Notes: a model not told the origin generated them from the sequence alone. Positions 50,753 to 59,740 are shown, counted from the stretch's first letter. The stretch: DNA of 64,000 bases from UBA6136 sp044350805 (GCA_044350805.1 JBILGU010000003.1:124001-188000); one strand, 5' to 3'. Program-made: numbers and translations.

Positions 50753-52019
50753 GGCTCAGCGCGCCATCGCTCGAGACGGCCCAGGCGACGATGGCGTTGT
50801 AGTGGAAATACCCCTGTTTTCCCCGTTCAGCCAGTAGCTGAGTTCTCTCAGGCTGGCGATATCCCGTCTCGTCGGTCACTCGGCTTTTGAGGATCAGAGC
50901 CGAGCCATCCCATCGCCACGGAAGCCGGAAGCGGGTAAACGACTTGGGGAGGACCGGGTCCGTCAGGGCCGCCTCAGCCCAGCTCCTTCCCCCATCCGCA
51001 GACACTTCGACCTTGGCCACCCTTCCCCGCCCGCTCCAGGCAAGACCGCTGATTTGGTAGAGGCCTGGCCCCCGGAGTTGATGTCCAGGAGAGGGATGGG
51101 TGATGATGGATTTGGCTTCCATGATGAAACTAAACTGGTGAGCCTTTCCAGAGGGCTGGAGTTCAGTATATTTTGCGGTCTCGTTCCGAGCCATCACCGG
51201 CTCACGGGCCGCCTGAAGACGATGGAGCCATTTCACGTTCAGTACGGCTTCCCAACCCGGAAGGATCAGCCGCATGGGATAACCATTTTCCGGACGGATT
51301 CGCTCGCCGTTCTGATACAGCGCGACCAGGGTGTCATCGAGAGCTTTCTCGAGAGGAATGCTGATGTTCATGGCCGCCGCATCGGCGCCTTCGGCGATCA
51401 GCCAGCGGGCCTCGGGTAGAAGGCCGGCTTCATCTAATAGCGTTGAAAGAGGGACACCGGTCCATTCGCTGCAGGACGCAAGTCCATGAAAGTAACCTAC
51501 AGGCGTCTGAATCGGTTCATCATGCCAGCCGGCGTTGCTATTGCCGCCGCACTCCACGAAAAGGGTCCGGGAGACCATGGGATAACGGAGCAAGTCATTG
51601 AGCGAGAATCGGAGCGGATTCCGGCACAGCCCATGAATCAACAGTTGATGTTTGTCCGGATCGATTGTGGGGACGCCATTATGGTGCCGCTCGAAATGGA
51701 GGCCGCTAGGGGTAATGGTGCCTTCCAGTCGATGCAGGGGGGTCCATGAAATCCCATTGCCTGGAGCCATGCTGTTGGCAGAGATCCATCGGACCGCCTC
51801 CTTTTCGTAGGCTGAAGGTTCGCCGTAGTTTGAAAAGGGGCGCCCTGGGACTTTCATTCCGGCAGGTAACTCGCTGGCAAGAGCCGGCAGGGTTCCAGCG
51901 ATTAATCCGCCGCTCGCAGCAACGCCCAGGGTTCGTTGAAGAAAAAGCCGCCGATCCAGCAACCCGCCACCAGCGATGGCTTCTTCAGATTCCGGGACGT
52001 TCTCGGGCTGGTCCATCAT
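50739..52019 (-). CDS. soxC: SoxC sulfane dehydrogenase (molybdenum cofactor)
   Basis: 426 aa from ATG 52019. Twin-arginine signal DRRLFLQRTLGVAAS near residues 20-35 for folded export. Sulfite-oxidase fold with TPLHRLEGTITPSGLHFERH, the molybdenum-ligating cysteine in LFVECGGNSNAGW, SIPLEKALDDTLVALYQNGERIRP and the C-terminal dimerisation domain (SGLAWSGRGRVAKVEVSADGG). SoxCD oxidises sulfane sulfur bound to SoxYZ in the periplasm. The in-frame TTG 52079 is part of the promoter -35 and is rejected as start. No soxXYZAB in the window. Confidence 0.93.
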   Translation of the reverse strand: MMDQPENVPESEEAIAGGGLLDRRLFLQRTLGVAASGGLIAGTLPALASELPAGMKVPGRPFSNYGEPSAYEKEAVRWISANSMAPGNGISWTPLHRLEGTITPSGLHFERHHNGVPTIDPDKHQLLIHGLCRNPLRFSLNDLLRYPMVSRTLFVECGGNSNAGWHDEPIQTPVGYFHGLASCSEWTGVPLSTLLDEAGLLPEARWLIAEGADAAAMNISIPLEKALDDTLVALYQNGERIRPENGYPMRLILPGWEAVLNVKWLHRLQAAREPVMARNETAKYTELQPSGKAHQFSFIMEAKSIITHPSPGHQLRGPGLYQISGLAWSGRGRVAKVEVSADGGRSWAEAALTDPVLPKSFTRFRLPWRWDGSALILKSRVTDETGYRQPERTQLLAERGKQGYFHYNAIVAWAVSSDGALSHVYA

Positions 52020-52050
52020 ATTGCGCGTTTTACCTATGGAGGATCCCGGG

Positions 52051-52079
52051 AAATTAATCGCTTGAAGGTCGAAGGTCAA
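52051..52079 (-). promoter_or_regulatory. sigma70 promoter of soxC-soxD
   Basis: On the minus strand: -35 TTGACC (52079-52074), 17-bp spacer, -10 TAATTT (52056-52051). ATG 52019 lies ~30 bp further on, with a weak AGGT ribosome site between. Confidence 0.6.
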
Positions 52080-52224
52080 CCGGCGTGGCTTGACCCTCTG
52101 GGTGTTGAGAATGTTAGGCTAGGAGCATGAGACGATGAACTTCGTTGCCCCGTGGATATCCAAATCCTCAAGTTGGCGATGACTTTTCATCGGCGCAAGC
52201 TTAAAGCGCTCAGAGGCAGGTTGG

Positions 52225-52944
52225 ATGATACCTTTCAAAGATACGGTTCCGGTTCACCACACCCCTTGGGTGACGTGGGGTCTGATTGTCCTTAATGTGG
52301 CTTTTTTCCTGCAAGGCCAGCTCCTGGATCCTGACGAGCTGAGATCCTTTCAGTACCTGCATGGTTTGGTCGCGGCACGTTACGTATTCCCTGATTGGGC
52401 AATAACCGCCGGTTTCCCGGTGGATTACACCCCGTTTCTAACCAACATGTTTTTGCATGGGGGCTGGCTTCATCTCATCTTCAACATGTGGTTGCTTTGG
52501 ATTTTTGGGGACAATATCGAGGACCGGATGGGAAAGGTTCGCTATCTGGCGTTCTACGTTCTCTGCGGACTTTCTGCAGGGCTAGCCCATCTTTATGCGA
52601 ACCAACTTTCCATTACGCCGACGATCGGCGCTTCTGGTGCGATTGCGGGCATCATGGGCGCATATTTCTTTCTTTATCCCTATGCCCGCGTAGTGATGTC
52701 GGTTTTCTTCTTGCCGATTTTTGTCGAGGTTCCGGCCATCGCCTTTTTGGGGGTCTGGGTCATTATCCAGATGTATAAGGTGACGACCGGGGGGAATCCG
52801 GGGAATTCGTACCACGATGTAGCATGGTTTGGGCATTTGGGAGGATTCATCGCTGGGATGGCATTCTACAAACCCTTTTTGCTCAAGGATCGGATGCATC
52901 TGGGCGGTAAATACCACTTTGGCGGGGGGCAGGGCCGAGGATGA
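52225..52944 (+). CDS. rhomboid-family intramembrane serine protease
   Basis: 239 aa, about six TM helices. Catalytic Ser in the GASGAIAGIMGAY motif and His in WFGHLGGFIAG; the L1 region NMFLHGGWLHLIFNMWLLWIFGDNIEDRMG is also typical. The soluble tail is short and ends in Gly-rich residues. Substrate unknown. The 145-bp gap upstream holds a small hairpin (CGATGA/TCATCG, 52177-52192). Confidence 0.93.
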   Translation: MIPFKDTVPVHHTPWVTWGLIVLNVAFFLQGQLLDPDELRSFQYLHGLVAARYVFPDWAITAGFPVDYTPFLTNMFLHGGWLHLIFNMWLLWIFGDNIEDRMGKVRYLAFYVLCGLSAGLAHLYANQLSITPTIGASGAIAGIMGAYFFLYPYARVVMSVFFLPIFVEVPAIAFLGVWVIIQMYKVTTGGNPGNSYHDVAWFGHLGGFIAGMAFYKPFLLKDRMHLGGKYHFGGGQGRG

Positions 52945-53013
52945 CGGCCTTAGATATCTGAAGCGAAGAAGTTAAAAGCCAATGGTCGTGTCTGACCATG
53001 GAATGCGTATAAA

Positions 53014-53090
53014 TGGCGCGCCCGATACGATTCGAACGTACGACCTTTGCCTTCGGAGGGCAACACTCTATCCAACTGAGCTACGGGCGC
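53014..53090 (-). tRNA. tRNA-Arg(CCG)
   Basis: 77 nt. Acceptor GCGCCCG pairs with CGGGCGC; D-arm GCTCAGTTGGATAGAGT; anticodon stem TTGCC/GGCAA with loop CTCCGAA gives CCG; T-loop GTTCGAATC; 3' CCA encoded. Confidence 0.96.
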
Positions 53091-53112
53091 GTGACCTTGC
53101 AGTATATCGGAG

Positions 53113-55155
53113 TTAGGGTGTTTTTAACAGATTTCTCAAATGGTTAAGGGAGGCTTGTCCCCGCTCCTTCAGGATCTCGGGATCCACAGCTTTCCTTGCG
53201 GCCCATTCCAGATGTTCCTCGGGAAGCTCCTCAAGAAAACGGCTGGGTTCTCGTGATTCGATTTCTCCCCTTCGTTTTCTGTGAGTGCAATAGCTGAGTG
53301 TGAGTCGTCTTTGGGCCCGGGTGATCCCGACATAAGCTAATCTGCGCTCTTCCTCAATGCTGTCACCTTCCATGCTGTTTTCGTGCGGCAACAAATTTTC
53401 CTCCATACCCACAAGGTAAACGTAGGGAAATTCCAGTCCTTTTGATGCATGCAGAGTCATCAGGTTGACCCTGTCGCCACTGGCTTCCTCTTGATTCCGG
53501 TCAAGAACATCCATCAGCATGATCTTTGCGATTACGGCGTCGAGAGGCAGGGGAGATTCAAGCTCCTCACCCTTTCCAATGCGCCTGAGCCACTCGACCA
53601 GTTCGGCAATCCGAGCGATTTTGCGGCGAGCAGACTCCGGGGTGGTTGCATTTTCATGGACCCATCCCTCGTAATCGATTTCAAGGAGAAAGCCCTCAAT
53701 CGAGCTTAAGGGATCTTCTCCTTGGATTTTTCGTTCAAGTTCCTGTATCAGCTGAACAAATCGTCCGAGACGCCGGTAGGCGGATTCGCCCAATTCGCTG
53801 GCGGCGCCTAATTCCTGAGAAGCTTTGAAAAGGCTGATGGACCTTCGGTGTGCATAGGACCCCAGTTTTTCAAGGGTTGCGGGTCCAATCTCGCGCTTTG
53901 GAACATTGACCACGCGAAGAAATGCCGCATCGTCATCGGGATTCACGACTAATCTCAGGTAACCCAAGATATCCTTGATTTCGCTGTAGCCAAAAAAACT
54001 CTGTCCGCCGCTAATAAAGTAGGGAATGCTGGCCTCCCTGAGGGCGGTTTCAAAAATCCGGGCTTGATGATTGCTGCGATACAAAATGGCGTAGTCGCTG
54101 TAGCTTGAGGCCTGGCGGAAGCGGTGATGGACCAGATCGGAGCACACTTGCCGTGATTCATGTACATCGTCCTTATGATGCAGGACCGTCAGGGGGTCAC
54201 CCTGCCCTAGGGCACTCCAGAGTCTTTTTTCGATGACGTGGGGGTTGTTGGCAATCAGCGCATTGGCTGAGTCCAGGATTCTGCTGGTCGAACGGTAGTT
54301 TTGTTCGAGCTTGATGACCTTGATTTGAGGAAAATCCTTCTGAAGCTTCGCCAGATTTTCAGGCTGGGCTCCACGCCAAGAGTAAACCGACTGATCATCA
54401 TCTCCGACCACGGTGAAGCGCCCCAGCTTGCCGACCAGAAGCTTCAGCATCTGGTACTGAGTTTCGTTGGTATCCTGATACTCGTCGACCAGAAGGTAGC
54501 GTAGCTTGTTCTGCCACTTTTCCAGGATTTCAGGGTGATCCCTGAAGAGAAGGACGGGCTGCAAAATCAGATCGTCGAAGTCGACCGCGTTGTAAGCGCG
54601 CATCTGATTGAGGTAGAGCGAATAAATGGCCTCAAGACCCGGCATGTTGAGTCCGGAACTTTGTTCGATTCCCGGGAGGATAAACAGGTTCTTGAGTCGG
54701 CTGATGGCGCTACTAAAGGATTCTGAATGATCAGGATCAATATCGGTTCGATGGTGCCGGATCAATTCCCGAAGGAGTGTCAGGCGGTCCTGTTCGTCAA
54801 AGATCGAGACGGTTTTTTTATATCCCAGGGCCTTGTGTTCTCTGCGGATGATGTCGAGTCCCAGGGCATGAAATGTGGAGACAGTGAGGCCTCGAACTTC
54901 CCGGTCTTCAAGCAGACGACCGACACGGCTTTTCATTTCCCGCGCAGCCTTGTTGGTGAAAGTGACGGCCGCGATATGCCTTGCTGACAGGCCCTGACGA
55001 ACCAGATGGGCTATCTTTTCGGTGATGACGCGGGTTTTGCCACTGCCTGCGCCCGCGACAACGAGGAGGGGTTTATCCGTCTCGGTGACGGCATCCTGCT
55101 GTTGAGGGTTAAGGCTCGGCACAAGATGAGCGGTTTTCCCCGTGGGGAAGCTCAT
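53113..55155 (-). CDS. rep: ATP-dependent DNA helicase Rep
   Basis: 680 aa UvrD/Rep SF1 helicase. Q motif LNPQQQDAV, Walker A VVAGAGSGKTRVI, motif Ia VTFTNKAAREM, Walker B LLVDEYQDTN, motif III VVGDDDQSVYSWRGA, motif IV LEQNYRST, motif V VNLMTLHASKGLEFPYV, motif VI YVGITRAQRRLTLSYC. Length and sequence suit Rep more than UvrD. Clears protein roadblocks ahead of forks. Starts within the ubiK stop (ATGA overlap). Confidence 0.95.
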   Translation of the reverse strand: MSFPTGKTAHLVPSLNPQQQDAVTETDKPLLVVAGAGSGKTRVITEKIAHLVRQGLSARHIAAVTFTNKAAREMKSRVGRLLEDREVRGLTVSTFHALGLDIIRREHKALGYKKTVSIFDEQDRLTLLRELIRHHRTDIDPDHSESFSSAISRLKNLFILPGIEQSSGLNMPGLEAIYSLYLNQMRAYNAVDFDDLILQPVLLFRDHPEILEKWQNKLRYLLVDEYQDTNETQYQMLKLLVGKLGRFTVVGDDDQSVYSWRGAQPENLAKLQKDFPQIKVIKLEQNYRSTSRILDSANALIANNPHVIEKRLWSALGQGDPLTVLHHKDDVHESRQVCSDLVHHRFRQASSYSDYAILYRSNHQARIFETALREASIPYFISGGQSFFGYSEIKDILGYLRLVVNPDDDAAFLRVVNVPKREIGPATLEKLGSYAHRRSISLFKASQELGAASELGESAYRRLGRFVQLIQELERKIQGEDPLSSIEGFLLEIDYEGWVHENATTPESARRKIARIAELVEWLRRIGKGEELESPLPLDAVIAKIMLMDVLDRNQEEASGDRVNLMTLHASKGLEFPYVYLVGMEENLLPHENSMEGDSIEEERRLAYVGITRAQRRLTLSYCTHRKRRGEIESREPSRFLEELPEEHLEWAARKAVDPEILKERGQASLNHLRNLLKTP

Positions 55156-55403
55156 TTCTTCTCGACAAGGGTTTCGAGTTCTTTCACGCGCGCCTCCAGG
55201 ATCTCGAGTTGTTCTCGGGCCCTTAGGAGCACATTCCGTTGGACGTCAAATTCCTCCCGCGTCACCAGATTCATTCGCCCCAATGATGCTTGAAGAATGG
55301 CCTTGAAATTATGTTCTAGATCTCCCTTCATTGCGCGAAGGTCCTCGGGGACGGCGCCAGAAAGCCGTTGGACGAGATCGTTGATTTGGTTGGTTTCGAA
55401 CAT
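55152..55403 (-). CDS. ubiK: ubiquinone biosynthesis accessory factor UbiK
   Basis: 83 aa from ATG 55403 (MFETNQINDLVQRLSGAVPEDL). The C-terminal coiled coil (REEFDVQRNVLLRAREQLEILEARVKELE, about 50-80) and Glu/Lys ending are the YqiC/BMFP (PF04380) signature. UbiK assists aerobic ubiquinone synthesis as part of the Ubi complex. 4-bp overlap with rep is unusual context but close coupling is plain. Confidence 0.93.
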   Translation of the reverse strand: MFETNQINDLVQRLSGAVPEDLRAMKGDLEHNFKAILQASLGRMNLVTREEFDVQRNVLLRAREQLEILEARVKELETLVEKK

Positions 55404-55435
55404 GCGTGGTTTCCAAAAGTGCTTGAGCGCCCGAT

Positions 55436-56416
55436 TCAGCGGACAGGATTGTTTACGATGCGATAGATGATGTCGCTTCCGCCATAGAACGGTTGATACC
55501 AAACGCCACCAAATTCAAAGTACTGGATGTTGTCGACCGTATGCGCAACGGCACCGCTCGGAATATGGTTGATCTCGAGCCCCGCCGGCGGGGTGACGAC
55601 CTGATAGCCTCCAGGGATCCGCTGATAAAAAGCGCCGCCACAGTCGTCAAAAGTTTGCGGTCCTTGATAGACCGGTGCACAGTTGCTCGGAAGGTAGGTT
55701 ACCACTGCGCCGGGTGGAGGCGGGACGAGTGTATAGCCCGAATTCCCGGCCTGTTTTGTGAGGTAGGCTCCGTTGCTGTAGTAGTAAGGCTGTCCCGAGA
55801 CCATGACCGTGGCGTACTGGCTGGGAAGGCTGGCCATGGAGGCGCCCAGCATCATTCCAGTCATTGAGCCCATCATCATGCCGGAATAGAAGCCACCCCA
55901 GGTTCCACCATAGTACATGTAGCTCCCCCCGTAGTAGCCCCCATAGTAGTGATTGTTGTAATAGTTGTAGTTGTAGTGGTTGTAGGCTTCGTCGTGGTTC
56001 TGCAGATGGTTGATTTCTTGTTGGCGTTGATTCTGAAGATCCTGCTGTTGCTGAAATCGCTCGTGGTCACTGCCTGGCGTTGCTTGTTGTAATCGACCTG
56101 CATCTCCCCGGTCAGCCCAATCCCGGCCAACCCCGCCGGCTTCGCCTGAAGCGTGGACGCTCCCAAGACCGCCGCCACCAAAATGGCCCTCGCCGACCCC
56201 GCCGCCGCCATAACGTTGCGCTTCGCCGCCACCGAATCCTCCGCCACCAAAGGCCCCGCCCCCGGCACGATCTCCGAACCCGCCAAAATGGCCACCGCCA
56301 AAACCGCCCCCAAACCCCCCATGGGCTTGAATTGATGGGGTATTTCCAAGCATCAGCACAAGTCCAGTACCAATGCAAAGGCGTTGTAGCCGACGATGAG
56401 ATTTGGAGATTTTCAT
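55436..56416 (-). CDS. secreted Gly-rich/Tyr-rich protein, DUF6515-like
   Basis: 326 aa. Signal peptide (LCIGTGLVLMLGNTPSIQA). A Gly-Phe-rich repeat (about 30-95), a Gln/Asn-rich stretch (about 118-140), then a Tyr/Asn/Gly-rich segment (YNHYNYNYYNNHYYGGYYGG), followed by a folded domain of short repeats with PPPPGAVVTYLPS, PPAGLEINHIPSGA and paired Y-Y/F-W-Y motifs (DUF6515-type). No catalytic motif. Likely a surface or matrix-associated protein; role unknown. 10 bp downstream of the DUF2092 gene. Confidence 0.8.
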   Translation of the reverse strand: MKISKSHRRLQRLCIGTGLVLMLGNTPSIQAHGGFGGGFGGGHFGGFGDRAGGGAFGGGGFGGGEAQRYGGGGVGEGHFGGGGLGSVHASGEAGGVGRDWADRGDAGRLQQATPGSDHERFQQQQDLQNQRQQEINHLQNHDEAYNHYNYNYYNNHYYGGYYGGSYMYYGGTWGGFYSGMMMGSMTGMMLGASMASLPSQYATVMVSGQPYYYSNGAYLTKQAGNSGYTLVPPPPGAVVTYLPSNCAPVYQGPQTFDDCGGAFYQRIPGGYQVVTPPAGLEINHIPSGAVAHTVDNIQYFEFGGVWYQPFYGGSDIIYRIVNNPVR

Positions 56417-56426
56417 AGGAAGAAAC

Positions 56427-57224
56427 TCACTTGGACGGGGTCAGCGGCTTTTGGCTTTCTGCCTTGAATGATCCGGATTGCTTCAGGAACGGGAGTTTGA
56501 CTGCGCCGGGTGGAATGGCCGGCTGGAAAAGGGATTCGGGGAGCCGGCTGGTGAAATCCCAATCGGTCAAAGTGGCCACATATTGGGGTGAATTCTTGAC
56601 AGTCTTATAGGTGATCGCAAAGCGCACCGGGACAGGCAGTTTGCCGTCCTGAATCCAGACTTGCCAGTCAATGAATTCATCGACAAATGCGAGGTGGGTT
56701 GTCGGGATCCCATGGATCAGGCTCTTGCCGACCACAAAACCCTGAATGGTATGACCTAAAAGGGCTTTGGCGGGATTTTCGTAGAGAAAGTCGGCCAGGG
56801 GCGGGGTAAATTTCAGCACCTGAATGATGTGTTCAAGGGCCTTGTCTGAATTGCCGCTGAAAGGCTCCGTTGCGTAACTTCCGTTCAAGGGATCCAAAAG
56901 GCAAATTTCCTGGCCGTTGTACCAAAACTTCCGATTTCCCGTATCCGATGTGTGATCGGAGAAAATGCCGTTAGGTCTTTGAAGGCTGATGCTGTTCTGG
57001 GCTGAAAAGGTAATGGTTTGCCCAGAAGGCAGAACGTCATCGTATTGGACTTCCGCTTTGAAACTAAAACTTTTTGCCGTGCGAAGATAGTCGCTCATCG
57101 CCTGAATGGATTGGCGTGCACTGCCCTCGATCGCGACACCTGAGGTTGGTGCCTTTGCGGCGATCACAGGGTGTAAGGTGAGGATGCTTAAAGTCAGGAT
57201 GATCGCCAGTCTTTGAAAGGACAT
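56427..57224 (-). CDS. DUF2092-family secreted protein
   Basis: 265 aa from ATG 57224 (MSFQRLAIILTLSILTLHPVIAA, a signal peptide). The body is beta-rich and resembles the LolA/LolB-like DUF2092 family: SFSFKAEVQYDDVLPSGQTITFSAQ, RKFWYNGQEICLLDPLNGSYAT, WQVWIQDGKLPVPVRFAITYK. It probably binds a lipid or other hydrophobic ligand in the periplasm. A longer reading frame upstream runs into the tRNA and is not used; GAGG precedes the ATG. Confidence 0.85.
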   Translation of the reverse strand: MSFQRLAIILTLSILTLHPVIAAKAPTSGVAIEGSARQSIQAMSDYLRTAKSFSFKAEVQYDDVLPSGQTITFSAQNSISLQRPNGIFSDHTSDTGNRKFWYNGQEICLLDPLNGSYATEPFSGNSDKALEHIIQVLKFTPPLADFLYENPAKALLGHTIQGFVVGKSLIHGIPTTHLAFVDEFIDWQVWIQDGKLPVPVRFAITYKTVKNSPQYVATLTDWDFTSRLPESLFQPAIPPGAVKLPFLKQSGSFKAESQKPLTPSK

Positions 57225-57353
57225 GTCGCCTCGCTTCAGTCGCAATGGGGCGGTATTTAGGGGTCTCCGACGGGGGCGTCCCTTTACCAGAAGATTTAAA
57301 GTCAGGGCCGAAGTATAACGTCCCAATGACGGGAGGGCCTGAGCGCGCATCGA

Positions 57354-57430
57354 TGGTGCCCCGAACACGATTCGAACGTGTGGCCTTTCCCTTAGGAGGG
57401 GAATGCTCTATCCAGCTGAGCTACCGGGGC
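57354..57430 (-). tRNA. tRNA-Arg(CCT)
   Basis: 77 nt. Acceptor GCCCCGG pairs with TCGGGGC (one G-T), discriminator A, encoded CCA (57356-57354). D-arm GCTCAGCTGGATAGAGC; anticodon stem TTCCC/GGGAA with loop CTCCTAA gives CCT; T-loop GTTCGAATC. Confidence 0.95.
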
Positions 57431-57663
57431 GGATGATGACCTTGGGGATCAAGGGGTAAACCAACGCGTTAGGATTATAGCTTGGCCTTGGGTGTCCGTC
57501 ATGGCGGAGTCAGGTAAAGGTCAGTATTTGCGGGTACTGAGCTGGCTGAGAGGATAGAATGCGTAAAGTGATTGTCGTGAGGAGCGGATCTTTGTGACGG
57601 GGAGACCGTCAGTGATCGCTTTTCGCCTTCTTATTTATCGTCATAGTTGCCAGGATTTTCATC
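57431..57663 (+). other. 233-bp intergenic stretch upstream of ratA
   Basis: No gene is seen. It contains one 6-bp hairpin, TGACGG/CCGTCA at 57595-57611, and an AGGA ribosome site at ~57651 for ratA. No clear promoter hexamers. Confidence 0.4.
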
Positions 57664-58110
57664 ATGCCGACAGTTTCCACCAATTCTCGCGTGAATTACA
57701 CGCCGGAGGAAATGTTTGACTTGGTCAACGACGTGGCTTCCTATCCTGAATATATTCCGATGTGTTCCGAGGTTCGGTTGCTCAAGCAAGAGCCTGAGAG
57801 CCTCAAAGCAACCATCACGATGTCCAAGGGGAAGTTGAAGTTGTCTTTTACGACCGAGAACACCATGGAGCCGGGTCGATCGATACGGATGAAGCTGGTC
57901 GACGGTCCCTTCAAGAAGCTTGAAGGCGTATGGGCTTTTAATCCTTACCAGGAGACCGGCTGTGAAACGAGTTTTCGGCTGGATTTTGAGTTTTCAAGCA
58001 GCCTTTTGGGAATGGCCTTTGGTGGGTTTTTCCGTGAGGCGGGCGAATCGATGGTGGATGCCTTTTGCAAGCAAGCCGTTAGAAAGTATGGCCCAAGGCC
58101 CAAGCTTTAA
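57664..58110 (+). CDS. ratA: RatA/Coq10-like START-domain protein
   Basis: 148 aa SRPBCC fold: MPTVSTNSRVNYTPEEMFDLVNDVASYPEYIPMCSEVRLL, with the C-terminal LGMAFGGFFREAGESMVDAFCKQA helix. E. coli RatA has been reported to inhibit 70S formation, while the family's mitochondrial relative Coq10 aids ubiquinone function; which applies here is open. Unlike many genomes, it is not next to smpB. Confidence 0.93.
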   Translation: MPTVSTNSRVNYTPEEMFDLVNDVASYPEYIPMCSEVRLLKQEPESLKATITMSKGKLKLSFTTENTMEPGRSIRMKLVDGPFKKLEGVWAFNPYQETGCETSFRLDFEFSSSLLGMAFGGFFREAGESMVDAFCKQAVRKYGPRPKL

Positions 58111-58153
58111 ATCCCGATCTGGGCTGATCGAATGGGCTAGTTGAGGGCTGGCG

Positions 58154-58705
58154 ATGAGTGATTTCGAGTATGAAGAAGAGGAGTTGTTCAATGTCCGGGG
58201 ACCGAGCAAGTCCAGCCGGAAGCGGGAAAGCAACGCCCTTCAGGATTTAGGGGAGGAGTTAATGCGGTTGAATCGTCAGCAGTTGGAAGATCTTGATCTT
58301 CCTGAGAATCTGCTTGAGGCGGTTCGAGTCGGCCAATCCATCACCGCCCATGGCGGGTTACTGCGCCAGCGCAAGTATATTGGCAAGATTTTAAGGTCGC
58401 TTGATCCCGGTCCGATCCGGGAGGGGCTTTCGGCTCTTCGTGGAGAGACCGCCGCTTTGGTTCGTCTGCAGCACCAAAGCGAAATGTGGCGAGATCGGAT
58501 GATTGGGGAGGGGGACACGGCGGTAAACGCCTTTGTCGGCATCTATCCCTCGGCCGATCGGCAAAAGTTGCGACAACTCTCTCGAGAAGCCAAGAAAGAA
58601 CGCGAAAAATCAGCGCCACCCCGATCTGCAAGACTGCTTTTCAAGGAGTTGCGTGGTGTTCTGGAAGGGGTCGCTGAAGTCGTGCCGTTAGGTGAGGGGG
58701 AGTGA
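58154..58705 (+). CDS. darP: DarP/YjgA ribosome biogenesis factor (DUF615)
   Basis: 183 aa, highly charged helical protein: SKSSRKRESNALQDLGEELMRLNRQQLEDLDLPENLLEAV, RQRKYIGKILR and the C-terminal LRQLSREAKKEREK. E. coli DarP associates with late 50S precursors. Starts with MSDFEYEEEE; stop 4 bp before the TTG start of the next gene. Confidence 0.94.
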   Translation: MSDFEYEEEELFNVRGPSKSSRKRESNALQDLGEELMRLNRQQLEDLDLPENLLEAVRVGQSITAHGGLLRQRKYIGKILRSLDPGPIREGLSALRGETAALVRLQHQSEMWRDRMIGEGDTAVNAFVGIYPSADRQKLRQLSREAKKEREKSAPPRSARLLFKELRGVLEGVAEVVPLGEGE

Positions 58706-58709
58706 CGAT

Positions 58710-59729
58710 TTGACGGCCTCGTTTTTATTGGGGGTATTCACTGTTCTCGCGCTTTTTTCCGCGTGGTTTACAGGGTGGGTTCGGCGCTACGCACTGAGTC
58801 GTTTGCTGGATGTTCCCAATGATCGCAGCTCCCACACCCGGCCAACCCCGCGCGGGGGTGGATTGGGGCTTGTTCTGGTCTTGGTGATTTCCGGCGGATT
58901 GGCCTATGCCAATGGGTTTCTGACCGCATCGCTCGCGATCGCTCTTTTAGCGGCCATTCCTCTCGCCGTGATTGGTTTTATTGATGATCACGGGGATGTG
59001 CCGGCCCGCTGGCGGTTTCTGATTCAAGTGGCCTCATCCGTCTGGTCGATTTATTGGATCGGCGGGCTTGAGGTGTTGCGTGTCGGGGATATTGAGTTTT
59101 ACATCGGGGTGCTGGGATACCCTTTTGGTGTTTTGCTGATGGTCTGGATGCTCAATCTCTTTAATTTCATGGATGGAATTGACGGCATTGAGGGGAGTGA
59201 GGTGGTCTTTATCGGTCTGGCGGCGGCGCTGCTGATCGGCGAAGGATTCACGCGGGTTGTGGTCCCCGAAATGCTCCCTCCGGTGGCCATCGCTGGCGCA
59301 ACCTTTGGCTTTCTTGTATGGAATTGGCCTCCGGCGCGCATTTTCATGGGGGATGTCGCAAGCGGGGTCTTGGGATTTCTTCTCGCTTTGCTGATGCTTC
59401 AAAGTGCCGTCAGCGAAAAGCTTTCTCTCGCAATTTGGGCCATTCTTGTGGGCGTCTTCCTGGTTGATGCAACGGTGACGCTTCTGATTCGGCTGTTTCG
59501 AGGGGAGCGCTGGTATGAGGCGCATCGTTCTCATGCCTATCAGCACGCTGCCCGGCGTTTGGGTAGCCACAGGACTGTGACCTTGGGTGTTCTTGCGATC
59601 AATCTTTTTTGGTTGTTACCCATGGCGTTCTTGGCGCAAATGAAGCCGGAGTTTGAACTTTTGGCGGTGATTTCCGCACTTTCCCCTCTCGCTTATGCCG
59701 CCATTCGGCTGGGCGCCGGCAGACCTTGA
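58710..59729 (+). CDS. WecA/WbpL-like UDP-sugar:undecaprenyl-phosphate transferase
   Basis: 339 aa from TTG 58710, spaced 9 bp after an AGGGGG run; GTG 58692, inside darP, is the alternative. About ten TM segments. Family motifs: LLDVPNDRSSHTRPTPRGGG, FIDDHGDVPARWR, NLFNFMDGIDGI (catalytic Asp), FMGDVASGVLGF, and the HRSHAYQHAARR box. Related to WbpL/WecA, which start O-antigen or other polysaccharide on the lipid carrier at the inner membrane. Overlaps the following gene's upstream region closely; likely one unit with it. Confidence 0.9.
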   Translation: MTASFLLGVFTVLALFSAWFTGWVRRYALSRLLDVPNDRSSHTRPTPRGGGLGLVLVLVISGGLAYANGFLTASLAIALLAAIPLAVIGFIDDHGDVPARWRFLIQVASSVWSIYWIGGLEVLRVGDIEFYIGVLGYPFGVLLMVWMLNLFNFMDGIDGIEGSEVVFIGLAAALLIGEGFTRVVVPEMLPPVAIAGATFGFLVWNWPPARIFMGDVASGVLGFLLALLMLQSAVSEKLSLAIWAILVGVFLVDATVTLLIRLFRGERWYEAHRSHAYQHAARRLGSHRTVTLGVLAINLFWLLPMAFLAQMKPEFELLAVISALSPLAYAAIRLGAGRP

Positions 59730-59740
59730 GGAGATCCTGT

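Noticed and set aside
52020..52079. TTG 52079 as soxC start
   Set aside because: The TTG is the -35 hexamer of a promoter, and the Tat signal is well placed from ATG 52019.
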